This document shows, in pieces, positions 8,293 through 16,991 of a DNA stretch of 64,000 bases (position 1 is the stretch's first letter; the number at the start of each line of letters is the position of its first letter). The DNA is taken from the NCBI RefSeq assembly GCF_000327285.1, contig NZ_HE998568.1:452810-516809 (forward strand), read 5' to 3'. The notes below the pieces were generated by a model. That model ran no database searches and had not been told where the DNA came from. It worked only from the letters and a program-made list of their open reading frames with translations. Source of the DNA: Holdemania massiliensis AP2. GTDB lineage: Bacteria > Bacillota_I > Bacilli_A > Erysipelotrichales > Erysipelotrichaceae. The position numbers and the translations under genes are program-made.

Positions 8293-9081
8293 TTAAAACT
8301 TGTTCTGTTTGTTTAACAAAGTTTGATAGATTTGTTCATCACGCTGTTGAAAAACATTAAATATGACTTTCTTTGGCATTTCATTTTCAGCTATAAACTT
8401 TTGTACAGTGCTAACCGCAATCTGGGCTGCCGCCAGGGAGGGAAAATGATATTCACCAGTCGCGATGCAGCAGAATACAAGCGTATAAAATTGACAAGAT
8501 TGGGCTTTTTGCAAACAGGAACGATAACAGGCTTCCAGCTGTTTGCAGTGCTGAGGAGTCAGAACGCCATGAACCTGTGGACCCACGGTATGCAGTACCC
8601 ACTTAGCCGGCAAATTAAAACCCGGCGTTAAAACAGCCTGTCCGATCGGTTCCGGAACATCTTGTTTTTCCATGAATTCGTGGCAGGCCAAGCGCAGCTG
8701 AATTCCCGCATACGAATGAACAGCGTTGTCAATACAGCCATGATGTGGAATGAAGCAGCCTAACAAAGCATTGTTGGCCGCATTGACAATCGCATCCACT
8801 TTGATTTTAGTAATATCTCCGCGCCATAGACTGATCCCTGGTATAATTTCCGGCAGGGCCGCAGCATCTATAATGGCAGAATTTCGCAGTTCTTCCTGAT
8901 AATAGGCATCCTGGATCTCCAGCCACTTTGAATCTACTGGTTTAGGTGGGCGCACATTCATCAACGCTCGCAGCAGCTGCTTTCTCGACAAAAGATCGGT
9001 TGGCATATCAATCTGATTTTCTAATCCTTGTTCTTCCAGCAAGCCGCGGATCAGCCAGCCACAGTGTTCATTTTGATTCAT
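8293..9081 (-). CDS. Zinc-dependent macrodomain protein (ADP-ribosyl-hydrolase of the SirTM system)
   Basis: About 262 residues from the ATG at 9081; the open frame extends further upstream but that part overlaps the preceding gene. A helical N-terminal region is followed by a macrodomain from about residue 85: SLWRGDITKIKVDAIVNAAN, then LLGCFIPHHGCIDNAVHS. The His-His-x-Cys cluster matches zinc-containing macrodomains that remove ADP-ribose placed by SirTM. The start overlaps the upstream Fe-S protein gene by 14 bases and the sirtuin gene follows 70 bases downstream, so writer and eraser are made together. Confidence 0.87.
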   Translation of the reverse strand: MNQNEHCGWLIRGLLEEQGLENQIDMPTDLLSRKQLLRALMNVRPPKPVDSKWLEIQDAYYQEELRNSAIIDAAALPEIIPGISLWRGDITKIKVDAIVNAANNALLGCFIPHHGCIDNAVHSYAGIQLRLACHEFMEKQDVPEPIGQAVLTPGFNLPAKWVLHTVGPQVHGVLTPQHCKQLEACYRSCLQKAQSCQFYTLVFCCIATGEYHFPSLAAAQIAVSTVQKFIAENEMPKKVIFNVFQQRDEQIYQTLLNKQNKF

Positions 9082-9682
9082 CCGTCGGCACCACCGCTTT
9101 ATGGAGACATCTTTCAAAACATAACCCGCAATGCAGACAGTGCTCTGGTTGAATCCGCACTTTTTTACCGATCCGTTCAATACAATGCTGAGGACAAATG
9201 TCTAGACACAAGCCGCAACCGCTGCAGGCGGATGTTACTGTATATTGCCATTTGTTTTTCTCCGCACCCCCAATCGTAAAACTTTGACGATAAATTGGAC
9301 GGAAATTGAGATCAAAATATTCGCCCTGCCCTTCATAAAGTTCAAACATTTCCAGCGCCTTCCGCGTTATCCCTGGATAAATTGTCTGCATGTAGGGATT
9401 CTGTTCAAACGCCTTTTCCAGCAAGGCTGAATCCGCGCTGCGAACCTTTCCCCGCAGGGATATGGAACAGCCTTCCTTCACACCTGATAAGGCGATAAAC
9501 TGCTGGCTGATCAGCTGATCGTAAAAAGCTTTCCCGCGCGCTGTCAAAAATATCGGTTTCCCATCCTCGATCAGCATGATGTCAATCGCTCGAACCTGAG
9601 GATGACCATCATCTCCAATTGTTGCAACGATGGTTGAGTGAATTCTTTCCTGTAATATCTTTAAAATTGTTTCCGTATTCAT
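9068..9682 (-). CDS. Pyridoxamine-oxidase-fold flavin protein fused to a two-cluster ferredoxin domain
   Basis: A 204-residue protein. Residues 1-135 resemble the split beta-barrel of pyridoxamine 5'-phosphate oxidase-like FMN proteins (STIVATIGDDGHPQVRAIDI). The last 55 residues hold two 4Fe-4S cysteine groups, CSGCGLCLDICP and CLHCGLCFERC; the second group lacks the usual final Cys-Pro pair but has four cysteines. This suggests electron transfer between an FMN-type site and clusters. It is the first gene of an overlapping set with macrodomain and sirtuin genes, so a redox link to that ADP-ribosylation system is a reasonable inference. Confidence 0.82.
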   Translation of the reverse strand: MNTETILKILQERIHSTIVATIGDDGHPQVRAIDIMLIEDGKPIFLTARGKAFYDQLISQQFIALSGVKEGCSISLRGKVRSADSALLEKAFEQNPYMQTIYPGITRKALEMFELYEGQGEYFDLNFRPIYRQSFTIGGAEKNKWQYTVTSACSGCGLCLDICPQHCIERIGKKVRIQPEHCLHCGLCFERCLHKAVVPTDESK

Positions 9683-9703
9683 CCGCTTCGCCTCCTTTCC
9701 TCA

Positions 9704-9733
9704 GTGAAAAGCGGCAGATTATCAAATCTGCCG
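9704..9733 (-). terminator. Terminator between the two pyridoxamine-oxidase-like genes
   Basis: CGGCAGATT (9712-9720) and AATCTGCCG (9725-9733) form a perfect nine-base stem with a four-base loop, followed on the minus strand by CTTTTC. Only about 20 bases remain before the next gene start at 9682, so that gene has little room for its own promoter. Confidence 0.75.
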
Positions 9734-9741
9734 GCTATCGT

Positions 9742-10143
9742 TTACAGCGTGAATTCCTGCGGCGGATTGCCGGAGAAATCTGCGATCACAGCCTGTGCAT
9801 CCGCCAAATAGAATACGGTGAAAATCGGATTATCAGCCGTTTGATACTGTCCCTTAACGATCGGATTCTGAAGGCACATTTCCTTCACTTCATGATTATC
9901 CTCAAACACCGCTGTGCCATGCAGACGAATCCACGCGTAGGCTGGGCTGGAAACACTGATTTCAATATAAGGATTGGCCAGCATGTCCTGGTAGACGTCC
10001 TTCGTGTTGTTCGTACAGAACCACAGCTTCCCCACTTTCTCTCCGGCGAACATAAAGGGACGGCACTTTGCTTTTCCATCCCGGCCGATGGTTGCCAGAT
10101 ACTGAACCGGGTTTTCGTTTAAGAACTGAATGACTTTCTGCAT
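9742..10143 (-). CDS. Pyridoxamine 5'-phosphate oxidase family protein
   Basis: A 133-residue single-domain split-barrel protein with YLATIGRDGKAKCRPFMF near the start and a KLWFCTNNTKDVYQDM segment, typical of small flavin-binding pyridoxamine-oxidase-like proteins (NimA and general stress protein 26 relatives). Enzymatic activity is not predictable. AAGGAGG lies at the right distance from the ATG. The gene is divergent from an HxlR regulator, the usual arrangement in which the HxlR protein senses an electrophile or redox signal and controls the neighbour. Confidence 0.85.
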   Translation of the reverse strand: MQKVIQFLNENPVQYLATIGRDGKAKCRPFMFAGEKVGKLWFCTNNTKDVYQDMLANPYIEISVSSPAYAWIRLHGTAVFEDNHEVKEMCLQNPIVKGQYQTADNPIFTVFYLADAQAVIADFSGNPPQEFTL

Positions 10144-10165
10144 TTGAATTTCCTCCTTGTTTAAG

Positions 10166-10246
10166 CGAAAGGACTTGCGTTTGTCCTTCGACAGTTATAG
10201 AATATCGCCAAAGGGATCAAAAAGAAAGTAAGCACTTAATTGTGCT
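10166..10246. promoter_or_regulatory. Divergent regulatory region with HxlR-type operator candidate
   Basis: The dyad AGCAC-TTAATT-GTGCT (10231-10246) lies between the divergent pyridoxamine-oxidase-like and HxlR genes. A second imperfect repeat, AGGAC-N8-GTCCT, lies at about 10170-10187. Either could bind the HxlR protein. No clear consensus promoter could be fixed. Confidence 0.4.
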
Positions 10247-10287
10247 CTAGGTTCCCAAAAGATACTATTGAAGAAAGAAGAGAATTT

Positions 10288-10632
10288 ATGAGTGAAATCC
10301 TTCATGATAGAAGTCTGCCGGTCTGTCCGGTTGAGGTCACATTAACCCTCATCAGCAACAAATGGAAAGTTTTGATTCTGCGTGATTTATTAACCGGAAC
10401 AAAGCGTTTCGGCGAGTTGAAAAAATCAATTGGCACAGTGACGCAGAAAGTGCTGACAGCTCAGCTGCGGGAAATGGAAGCTTCCGGCTTACTGACGCGT
10501 ACCGTCTATGCAGAGGTTCCTCCGCGCGTGGAATATGCCTTAACTGACTTAGGTTTGAGTCTGAAGCCGATTTTGGATTCCATGCAGGTCTGGGGATCTG
10601 CTTATCAAGCGAAGCATGAATTACCCAGATAA
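10288..10632 (+). CDS. HxlR family winged-helix transcriptional regulator
   Basis: About 114 residues from the ATG at 10288, chosen because the conserved CPVEVTLTLISNKWKVLILR block should be near the N-terminus and a purine-rich site precedes it; an upstream in-frame ATG adds 16 poor residues. The winged helix continues with RFGELKKSIGTVTQKVLTAQL and PPRVEYALTDLG. A cysteine (in LPVCPVE) sits at the position used for redox or electrophile sensing in HypR/YodB-type members. Divergent from the gene it probably controls. Confidence 0.9.
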   Translation: MSEILHDRSLPVCPVEVTLTLISNKWKVLILRDLLTGTKRFGELKKSIGTVTQKVLTAQLREMEASGLLTRTVYAEVPPRVEYALTDLGLSLKPILDSMQVWGSAYQAKHELPR

Positions 10633-10664
10633 GTTTTTCCGTATAGCATCCAGCATAAAAAGAT

Positions 10665-10697
10665 AGCAAAAAAACGGCAGATTTTCCGCCGTTTTTC
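10665..10697. terminator. Bidirectional terminator
   Basis: AAAACGGC (10671-10678) pairs with GCCGTTTT (10688-10695), flanked by A and T runs on both sides. It serves the HxlR gene on the plus strand and the flavoprotein gene on the minus strand. Confidence 0.85.
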
Positions 10698-10739
10698 GAT
10701 TACCTGAATATTCTTCTTCCGTTTTGAACCAAAAAAGAC

Positions 10740-12248
10740 TTACAGCGCAGCGACAACTTTACCGGCTTTGCGGCCGAAGTGAATCGCTCCCAATAACGCT
10801 GTGCCTGAACCTGGATAGAACGGTCCCAGCCAGCCGGCTGAAGCCATGCCTGCCGCATACAGCCCCGGAATCACTTCTCCCTGCACATTTACAACTTCAC
10901 AATTCAGCGTAATCTTCAGTCCGCCGATGGATCCCAAATTCATGAATCCTTCTTCAAACGCATAGTACGGGCTTTCAATGACTTCGAGTCCTGTCGCCCG
11001 ATCAAACTGCCGATCAGCTCCGGATTCTGTAATATCACGATTCCATTGTTCCAGCGTTGCCTGCAGGTTCTCTGCATTGACGTCAATCAGTGCTGCTAAT
11101 TCTGTCATGGAGGCCGCCGTAAAAGCTTTCCCTGAAGCAACCATTTCGTCCAGCTTTTCTTGGGTCATGACTGAATTCGGACCGCAGACTGTATAACAGG
11201 CATGATTCGTTTTCGTCATTTCCCGCCACAGCTCACGCGAAGTCAGCGCATAAGTCGTATCTTCGCAGGTGAAACGCCGGCCGTATTTGTTGACAAAAAA
11301 GCAAGGCATTAACGGTGTCTGGCGATTGATGCCGGCGCTGGTTTTTCCGGTCAAATCAATAACCCCGCCGAAATGCGTCAGCTGTCCGCCGATTGCCGCT
11401 GCCATCCGAATGCCGTCGCCGGTATTGGTCGGTGCAGCCGCACAGATTGAATTGACGTTGTCATAATATTGATTCGGGCTTAAAGCCTTGCTCATGTCCT
11501 GATTGTGGTCAATGCTGCTGGTCGCTATAATGACGCCTTTATTGGCTTTGATTACAATTGTCTTGCCATCCAAGAGGGCCTCGGCGCCAATCACTTTGCC
11601 ATTTTCAACGATCAGCTTTGTCGCTTCCGTATTATACATAAATTCAGCCCCGCTGGCTTCCGCAGCATCATGAACCGCCGTAAACATGCCGGAAGCTCCT
11701 ACGGCCGTTCCATGAATTCGATCCGCATAATTGCTTTCATCCGCCATCGGGACATGCGCGGAACCCGTGACATTCGTAAATTCCAGTCCCAGGCTCTCCA
11801 GCCATTCAATGTGGCCTGCCGAACCCGCTGTCATGTCCTTTACCAGTTCTTCATCGAGCGTTCCTTCGCCCTCTTCCAGATAATACTGCGCATGCTTTTC
11901 AGCAGTATCGTCTTGATAAGCTGTCAGAGTTTTCTGAACTGTCGTTCCCGAAGCCTGAATGATTCCTCCGGAGCGAATCGACGTTCCGCCAAAGCTCTCC
12001 GCCTTTTCCAGAATGAGTGCCTTTGCTCTAGCCTGAGTTGCTTCATAGCCAGCGCACATCCCCGCACCGCCGGCGCCCAGGATCAACACGTCCGTTTCTT
12101 TATCCCAGGTTCTCTGATTTGCTCCGCTGTTGTCGTCCGTCTTCGGTGTTTCATTAGCCGCGCAGCCCGCCAACAGTGAGCTGATGGTCAAAGTCGCTGC
12201 GGATGCCGCCGCACCCTTGATGAAGGTTCTTCTCGATAATTCTTTCAA
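10740..12248 (-). CDS. Tat-exported FAD-dependent fumarate-reductase-like lipoprotein
   Basis: A 502-residue flavoprotein. The N-terminus has a twin-arginine motif (SRRTFIKG) followed by a hydrophobic stretch and lipobox LLAGC, so a folded, FAD-loaded protein is exported and lipid-anchored. The FAD Rossmann motif DVLILGAGGAGMCAGYEA lies near residue 52, and the C-terminal GLYAAGMASAGWLGPFYPGS is typical of the fumarate reductase, urocanate reductase and ketosteroid dehydrogenase superfamily. It has no FMN-binding domain, so electrons must come from another protein. The start codon is TTG with a strong AAGGAGGG site. The electron acceptor is unknown. A MerR-type promoter precedes it. Confidence 0.87.
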   Translation of the reverse strand: MKELSRRTFIKGAAASAATLTISSLLAGCAANETPKTDDNSGANQRTWDKETDVLILGAGGAGMCAGYEATQARAKALILEKAESFGGTSIRSGGIIQASGTTVQKTLTAYQDDTAEKHAQYYLEEGEGTLDEELVKDMTAGSAGHIEWLESLGLEFTNVTGSAHVPMADESNYADRIHGTAVGASGMFTAVHDAAEASGAEFMYNTEATKLIVENGKVIGAEALLDGKTIVIKANKGVIIATSSIDHNQDMSKALSPNQYYDNVNSICAAAPTNTGDGIRMAAAIGGQLTHFGGVIDLTGKTSAGINRQTPLMPCFFVNKYGRRFTCEDTTYALTSRELWREMTKTNHACYTVCGPNSVMTQEKLDEMVASGKAFTAASMTELAALIDVNAENLQATLEQWNRDITESGADRQFDRATGLEVIESPYYAFEEGFMNLGSIGGLKITLNCEVVNVQGEVIPGLYAAGMASAGWLGPFYPGSGTALLGAIHFGRKAGKVVAAL

Positions 12249-12296
12249 ATTCTTTCCCTCCTTGAAAACAGATATCGTTCATCCATTCACAAGAAC

Positions 12297-12327
12297 AGTA
12301 TAAACTGATGAACTATTCATCAGTCAA
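12297..12327 (-). promoter_or_regulatory. MerR-type promoter of the Tat flavoprotein gene
   Basis: Minus strand TTGACT (12327-12322) and TATACT (12302-12297) are exactly 19 bases apart. The spacer holds a dyad, ACTGATGAA-CTA-TTCATCAGT (12304-12324), with perfect nine-base arms. The -35 and the dyad overlap the stop codon of the upstream merR gene (12320-12322). The layout is diagnostic of a MerR-activated promoter. Confidence 0.8.
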
Positions 12328-13108
12328 GCGCTTTCAAAGGAATATCTACATAGATATCAAAATATTCATCTGCCTGATTATACTTGCTAATTAAAAGATA
12401 GATTACAAACTCCCGCCGCAGCTTTACCCCCTGTTTTTCCATCCGCGCATATAAGCTGCGCAGCGCAGCCTGCAGCTGACTGTCAAAATTTTTTCCACTC
12501 ACCCGGAAGGCACAAAGACAACGTTTTTCTGAAGGGTAACAGATCGCCTGTTTGGGAAGTGTCAGCTGAAACTCTTTCAGCCAGGTTTCTTTCATGACCA
12601 GTCCCTGCGCTGACTGCGGCTGCAGTGTTACCTTGAAATCTTCATCACAGACTGCCGCAAACTCATTGCTGGGCAGCTGCTTATATAAAGCCTTGAATAC
12701 GGGATCGCGCAGGTCTTCACGCCTTATGAAATAATATGTTTCAGTCATCACTATCACTGGATGATCTCGGTGTTCTTCATAAAAACGAATCAATTTCATC
12801 AAGTTTTCCAAATACCGCTGTTTCAGCCGCAATAACCGAATCTGATCCTCAATCGTCTGCATCTCCTGTTGGCAGTCCGCAAGCTTTTCCTGATTGTCTT
12901 CCTGTCTTGTCAGCGCTTTGATCTGCGCCATGGAAAAACCCAAGCCCCGATAATGACGGATATAGGATAAAGCCACGAAATCGTGAAATGAATAAGTATG
13001 ATATTGATTATCCAAAATTTCCGGATTAAGCAGACCGGTGCGGACATAATAGTTTAAGCTGGTTCGATCAATTTCAAAGGCGCGCGACAGTTGGCCGGTT
13101 TTAAACAT
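12320..13108 (-). CDS. MerR family regulator with a C-terminal effector-binding-like domain
   Basis: 262 residues. The winged helix occupies residues 1-70 (AFEIDRTSLNYYVRTGLLNP, then YHTYSFHDFVALSYIRHYRGLGF), followed by a dimerisation coiled coil to about residue 120. The last 130 residues alternate strands and helices in a way that could be a GyrI-like small-molecule-binding domain. The adjacent flavoprotein gene starts 71 bases downstream from a promoter with MerR geometry, so this protein is probably its activator, sensing the reductase substrate or a related compound. The ligand is inferred only. Confidence 0.85.
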   Translation of the reverse strand: MFKTGQLSRAFEIDRTSLNYYVRTGLLNPEILDNQYHTYSFHDFVALSYIRHYRGLGFSMAQIKALTRQEDNQEKLADCQQEMQTIEDQIRLLRLKQRYLENLMKLIRFYEEHRDHPVIVMTETYYFIRREDLRDPVFKALYKQLPSNEFAAVCDEDFKVTLQPQSAQGLVMKETWLKEFQLTLPKQAICYPSEKRCLCAFRVSGKNFDSQLQAALRSLYARMEKQGVKLRREFVIYLLISKYNQADEYFDIYVDIPLKALD

Positions 13109-13415
13109 AGAATCACCTCATTGTTAACATTTTACCATTATCACTTTCTACTATTCTATAATTTTAACTGACTGCATGTTATAAACCTGTTCTGTTCTCA
13201 AATCATTGAGTACCATTCATTTAAATAATTGAGCTAAAGTAGAACGCAATCAAAATCATGATGTTCAAATCAATAAATTTGCACTGATAAATGAATTAGA
13301 ATATAATCAAAGTGAATAAAATCTATGGCTATAAAAAACTACATTATCAAAACATCTGAAACAGATTGAACATTTGATGGGCTGCTTCGTGAGGTTAACA
13401 GAAAGGATAACAACA
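13109..13415. other. AT-rich intergenic stretch
   Basis: No gene was seen in these 307 bases. The region is AT-rich and must contain the promoter of the second merR gene (minus) and of the small gene at 13416 (plus); no confident consensus elements were found. Confidence 0.4.
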
Positions 13416-13607
13416 ATGTGCAAGAAACGTAAATTTGATTACATGAGTGGATATATGAGCGTTCTCCCTGATGGAACTATTTTTAGATTTACTGATGATT
13501 GTCCTCCGGAATTGAAAGAAAAAGTTCTTAAAGAATGGCCGGCATATAAAAAAGAAGTAGAGGAACTCCATAAAAAGGGTTATCGTTCTTCGGAAGATTG
13601 GTTTTAA
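13416..13607 (+). CDS. Small hypothetical protein
   Basis: 63 residues from the ATG at 13416, which has AAAGGA at good spacing; an earlier in-frame ATG lacks a site. The protein is hydrophilic, with a tyrosine-rich start (FDYMSGYMSVLPDGTIFRF), a negatively charged CPPELKEKVLKEWPAYKKE helix, and no membrane segment. I do not recognise the family. A terminator-like hairpin lies about 140 bases downstream. Confidence 0.6.
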   Translation: MCKKRKFDYMSGYMSVLPDGTIFRFTDDCPPELKEKVLKEWPAYKKEVEELHKKGYRSSEDWF

Positions 13608-13749
13608 AAACTTAGTATTAGAGAAAAAAATAATGCAAGATCTTGAGGATTGTACGGTTGAGAAAGCTCTGGGTTGGAACAAAGCCATTCCTAACGAGAA
13701 GATGCAGACGAGGCAAACCAGGCGTTCACTCAAAATACTAAGTAAACAT

Positions 13750-13774
13750 GACCGCAGACAACGCGGTCTTTTAT
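13750..13774 (+). terminator. Terminator downstream of the small gene
   Basis: GACCGC (13750-13755) and GCGGTC (13763-13768) form a stem followed by TTTTATT on the plus strand. Confidence 0.7.
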
Positions 13775-14254
13775 TATGCCAGGGCATTCGTTAAACAGTT
13801 AATTAGCTTGATCTATCAACACTACTTTGCCCTTTTGAATTGCGGATACGATATCACATCTTCTGTTGATAAATCCTCAAATACAATTTATCAAATAGAA
13901 TACTATTTTGATCAAGAAAACAAGCAACTAAATGCGAATTTCATATCTACAGCTTACAATCCGCGCTTACAAAGCAAATCAAAAACCTCTAATGGACTTT
14001 CTCTTGGAAAGCTTTCATCAGAGGTTTATTATATTTTCCGCGATGTATTCATCTCACCCTTTGTCGCGTGAACTACCCACCGTCTAAAGCCAGTAGGATT
14101 GTAGTAGCATTATTTCAAGAATATCCATAACTTTCATCTCTATTTATCAATTCGGCAAATTCCGTATTCTTTTGCCGTTATGATACCTCAGATAAATTCT
14201 AAGAATCTGTAACTCTTATTATTCTTGGATTATTGCATGTGGCAATTACTCACT
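13775..14254. other. Gene-poor, probably decayed region
   Basis: No convincing gene in 480 bases. A stem with arms AAACCTCT (13983-13990) and AGAGGTTT (14020-14027) is present. The stretch GTGAACTACCCACCGTCTAA near 14069 resembles the terminal hairpin region of IS200/IS605-type elements, but the returning arm is degraded and no transposase or TnpB frame remains. Call it a possible relic only. Confidence 0.3.
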
Positions 14255-14803
14255 TTAGAGCGTCTTGATTATTTGTTTTTCCAGCTTGGCTTCCATATAA
14301 ATTTCTTTATAGTCTCTTGCCATATTCCCGCCAATCAAAAAATTTGAGTAAGGGACGATTAGTCCATCAGTTATAATTTGATCTCTGAAAGGCAACAGTG
14401 TAGCTTCAACAATCATAGGCATCCGATATGGGTAAAACATTTCTTCTATGCTCGAAATAATTCCTCCCACCAGATATACATTTTCATTCGACATGGATAT
14501 AAAGACAGAGCCTTTCTTGAGATACCGTTCAATAATAAAATGATCAGTTACACATCTTTTCCAGCCAGAGATAATCTTCTGATGTTCATCTGGCATATCC
14601 TTATGGCATTTTAAATACTCGTCAATGATCGATACATTTTCCCAGACCATATCGGCTGCAGCTTTGACTTCCTGCGGGTTCAACTCTTTTTCCTCTGACA
14701 TTTTCTTAACATTTTTCTTCCTACCATAGTTTTGATTGCAATAATCAAGTAGTGGAAGCCATAGTTCATAGAACAATTCCCCGTCTTTTTCGGAAAGTAC
14801 CAT
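14255..14803 (-). CDS. Conserved hypothetical protein
   Basis: 182 residues, soluble, no signal or membrane segment. The N-terminal half is helical and charged; the C-terminal half contains YRMPMIVEATLLPFRDQIIT and DGLIVPYSNFLIGGNMARDY, a pattern I associate with conserved Firmicute hypothetical proteins of unknown role. No catalytic motif is evident. The gene stands alone between a decayed region and the lysS terminator, with about 280 bases of AT-rich DNA upstream. Confidence 0.6.
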   Translation of the reverse strand: MVLSEKDGELFYELWLPLLDYCNQNYGRKKNVKKMSEEKELNPQEVKAAADMVWENVSIIDEYLKCHKDMPDEHQKIISGWKRCVTDHFIIERYLKKGSVFISMSNENVYLVGGIISSIEEMFYPYRMPMIVEATLLPFRDQIITDGLIVPYSNFLIGGNMARDYKEIYMEAKLEKQIIKTL

Positions 14804-15012
14804 TTCATTTAATCCTCCTGTTAATAGCTTACAATATCCTGCTGTATTTTTCTACTCATCGAAACAGAAAGAATCTTCGCTCCATTGTTGTTTCCCAATT
14901 AAACTGGATTTAAGCTTGTATTTTCTGGACACTTCTTTAGAAAAAACGCGTTTAGAACTTATCATAGACTATATCCCGTTTTTAGAAGACCTAATTTTAT
15001 TTCTTCCTTTAA

Positions 15013-15066
15013 ACAAATAAAAAGTACCTCCTGGTGATTTATAATCATCCTGCTCGGTACTTTTCT
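15013..15066 (-). terminator. lysS terminator
   Basis: AAAAGTACC (15020-15028) pairs perfectly with GGTACTTTT (15056-15064); on the minus strand the stem runs into TTTTTATTTG, 20 bases after the lysS stop. Confidence 0.85.
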
Positions 15067-15086
15067 TTCTCTTTTCTTAATTAGTA

Positions 15087-16836
<1,750 letters not shown>

Positions 16837-16842
16837 GTTTAG

Positions 16843-16870
16843 ATTATAGCATTTTCAAACTGTTTGTCAA
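16843..16870 (-). promoter_or_regulatory. lysS promoter
   Basis: Minus strand TTGACA (16870-16865), 16-base spacer, TATAAT (16848-16843) with an extended TGC just before the -10. A near-perfect housekeeping sigma promoter placed at the 5' end of the T-box leader. Confidence 0.8.
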
Positions 16871-16991
16871 CGAAAAAAACGTCATTTCAGGGCTTAACAA
16901 ACGCCTTTTACAAAATTTCCCATAGCCTTTTCTTCCTGAGTGATACCAAAATTCTTCGCCGAGAGTTTTTATCATCCTCTGTTCCGCTTTT

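Noticed and set aside
10740-12248. Annotation as a cytoplasmic ketosteroid dehydrogenase
   Set aside because: The twin-arginine signal and lipobox show export, and the regulator and gut-type context favour a respiratory reductase, though the exact substrate stays open.
13633-13794. Possible 53-codon plus-strand gene after the small hypothetical gene
   Set aside because: It has a poor ribosome site and reads straight through a terminator hairpin at 13750-13768.
13748-14071. Plus-strand open frame of 107 codons
   Set aside because: It starts inside the same terminator hairpin, has no ribosome site and resembles no family; the region looks decayed.
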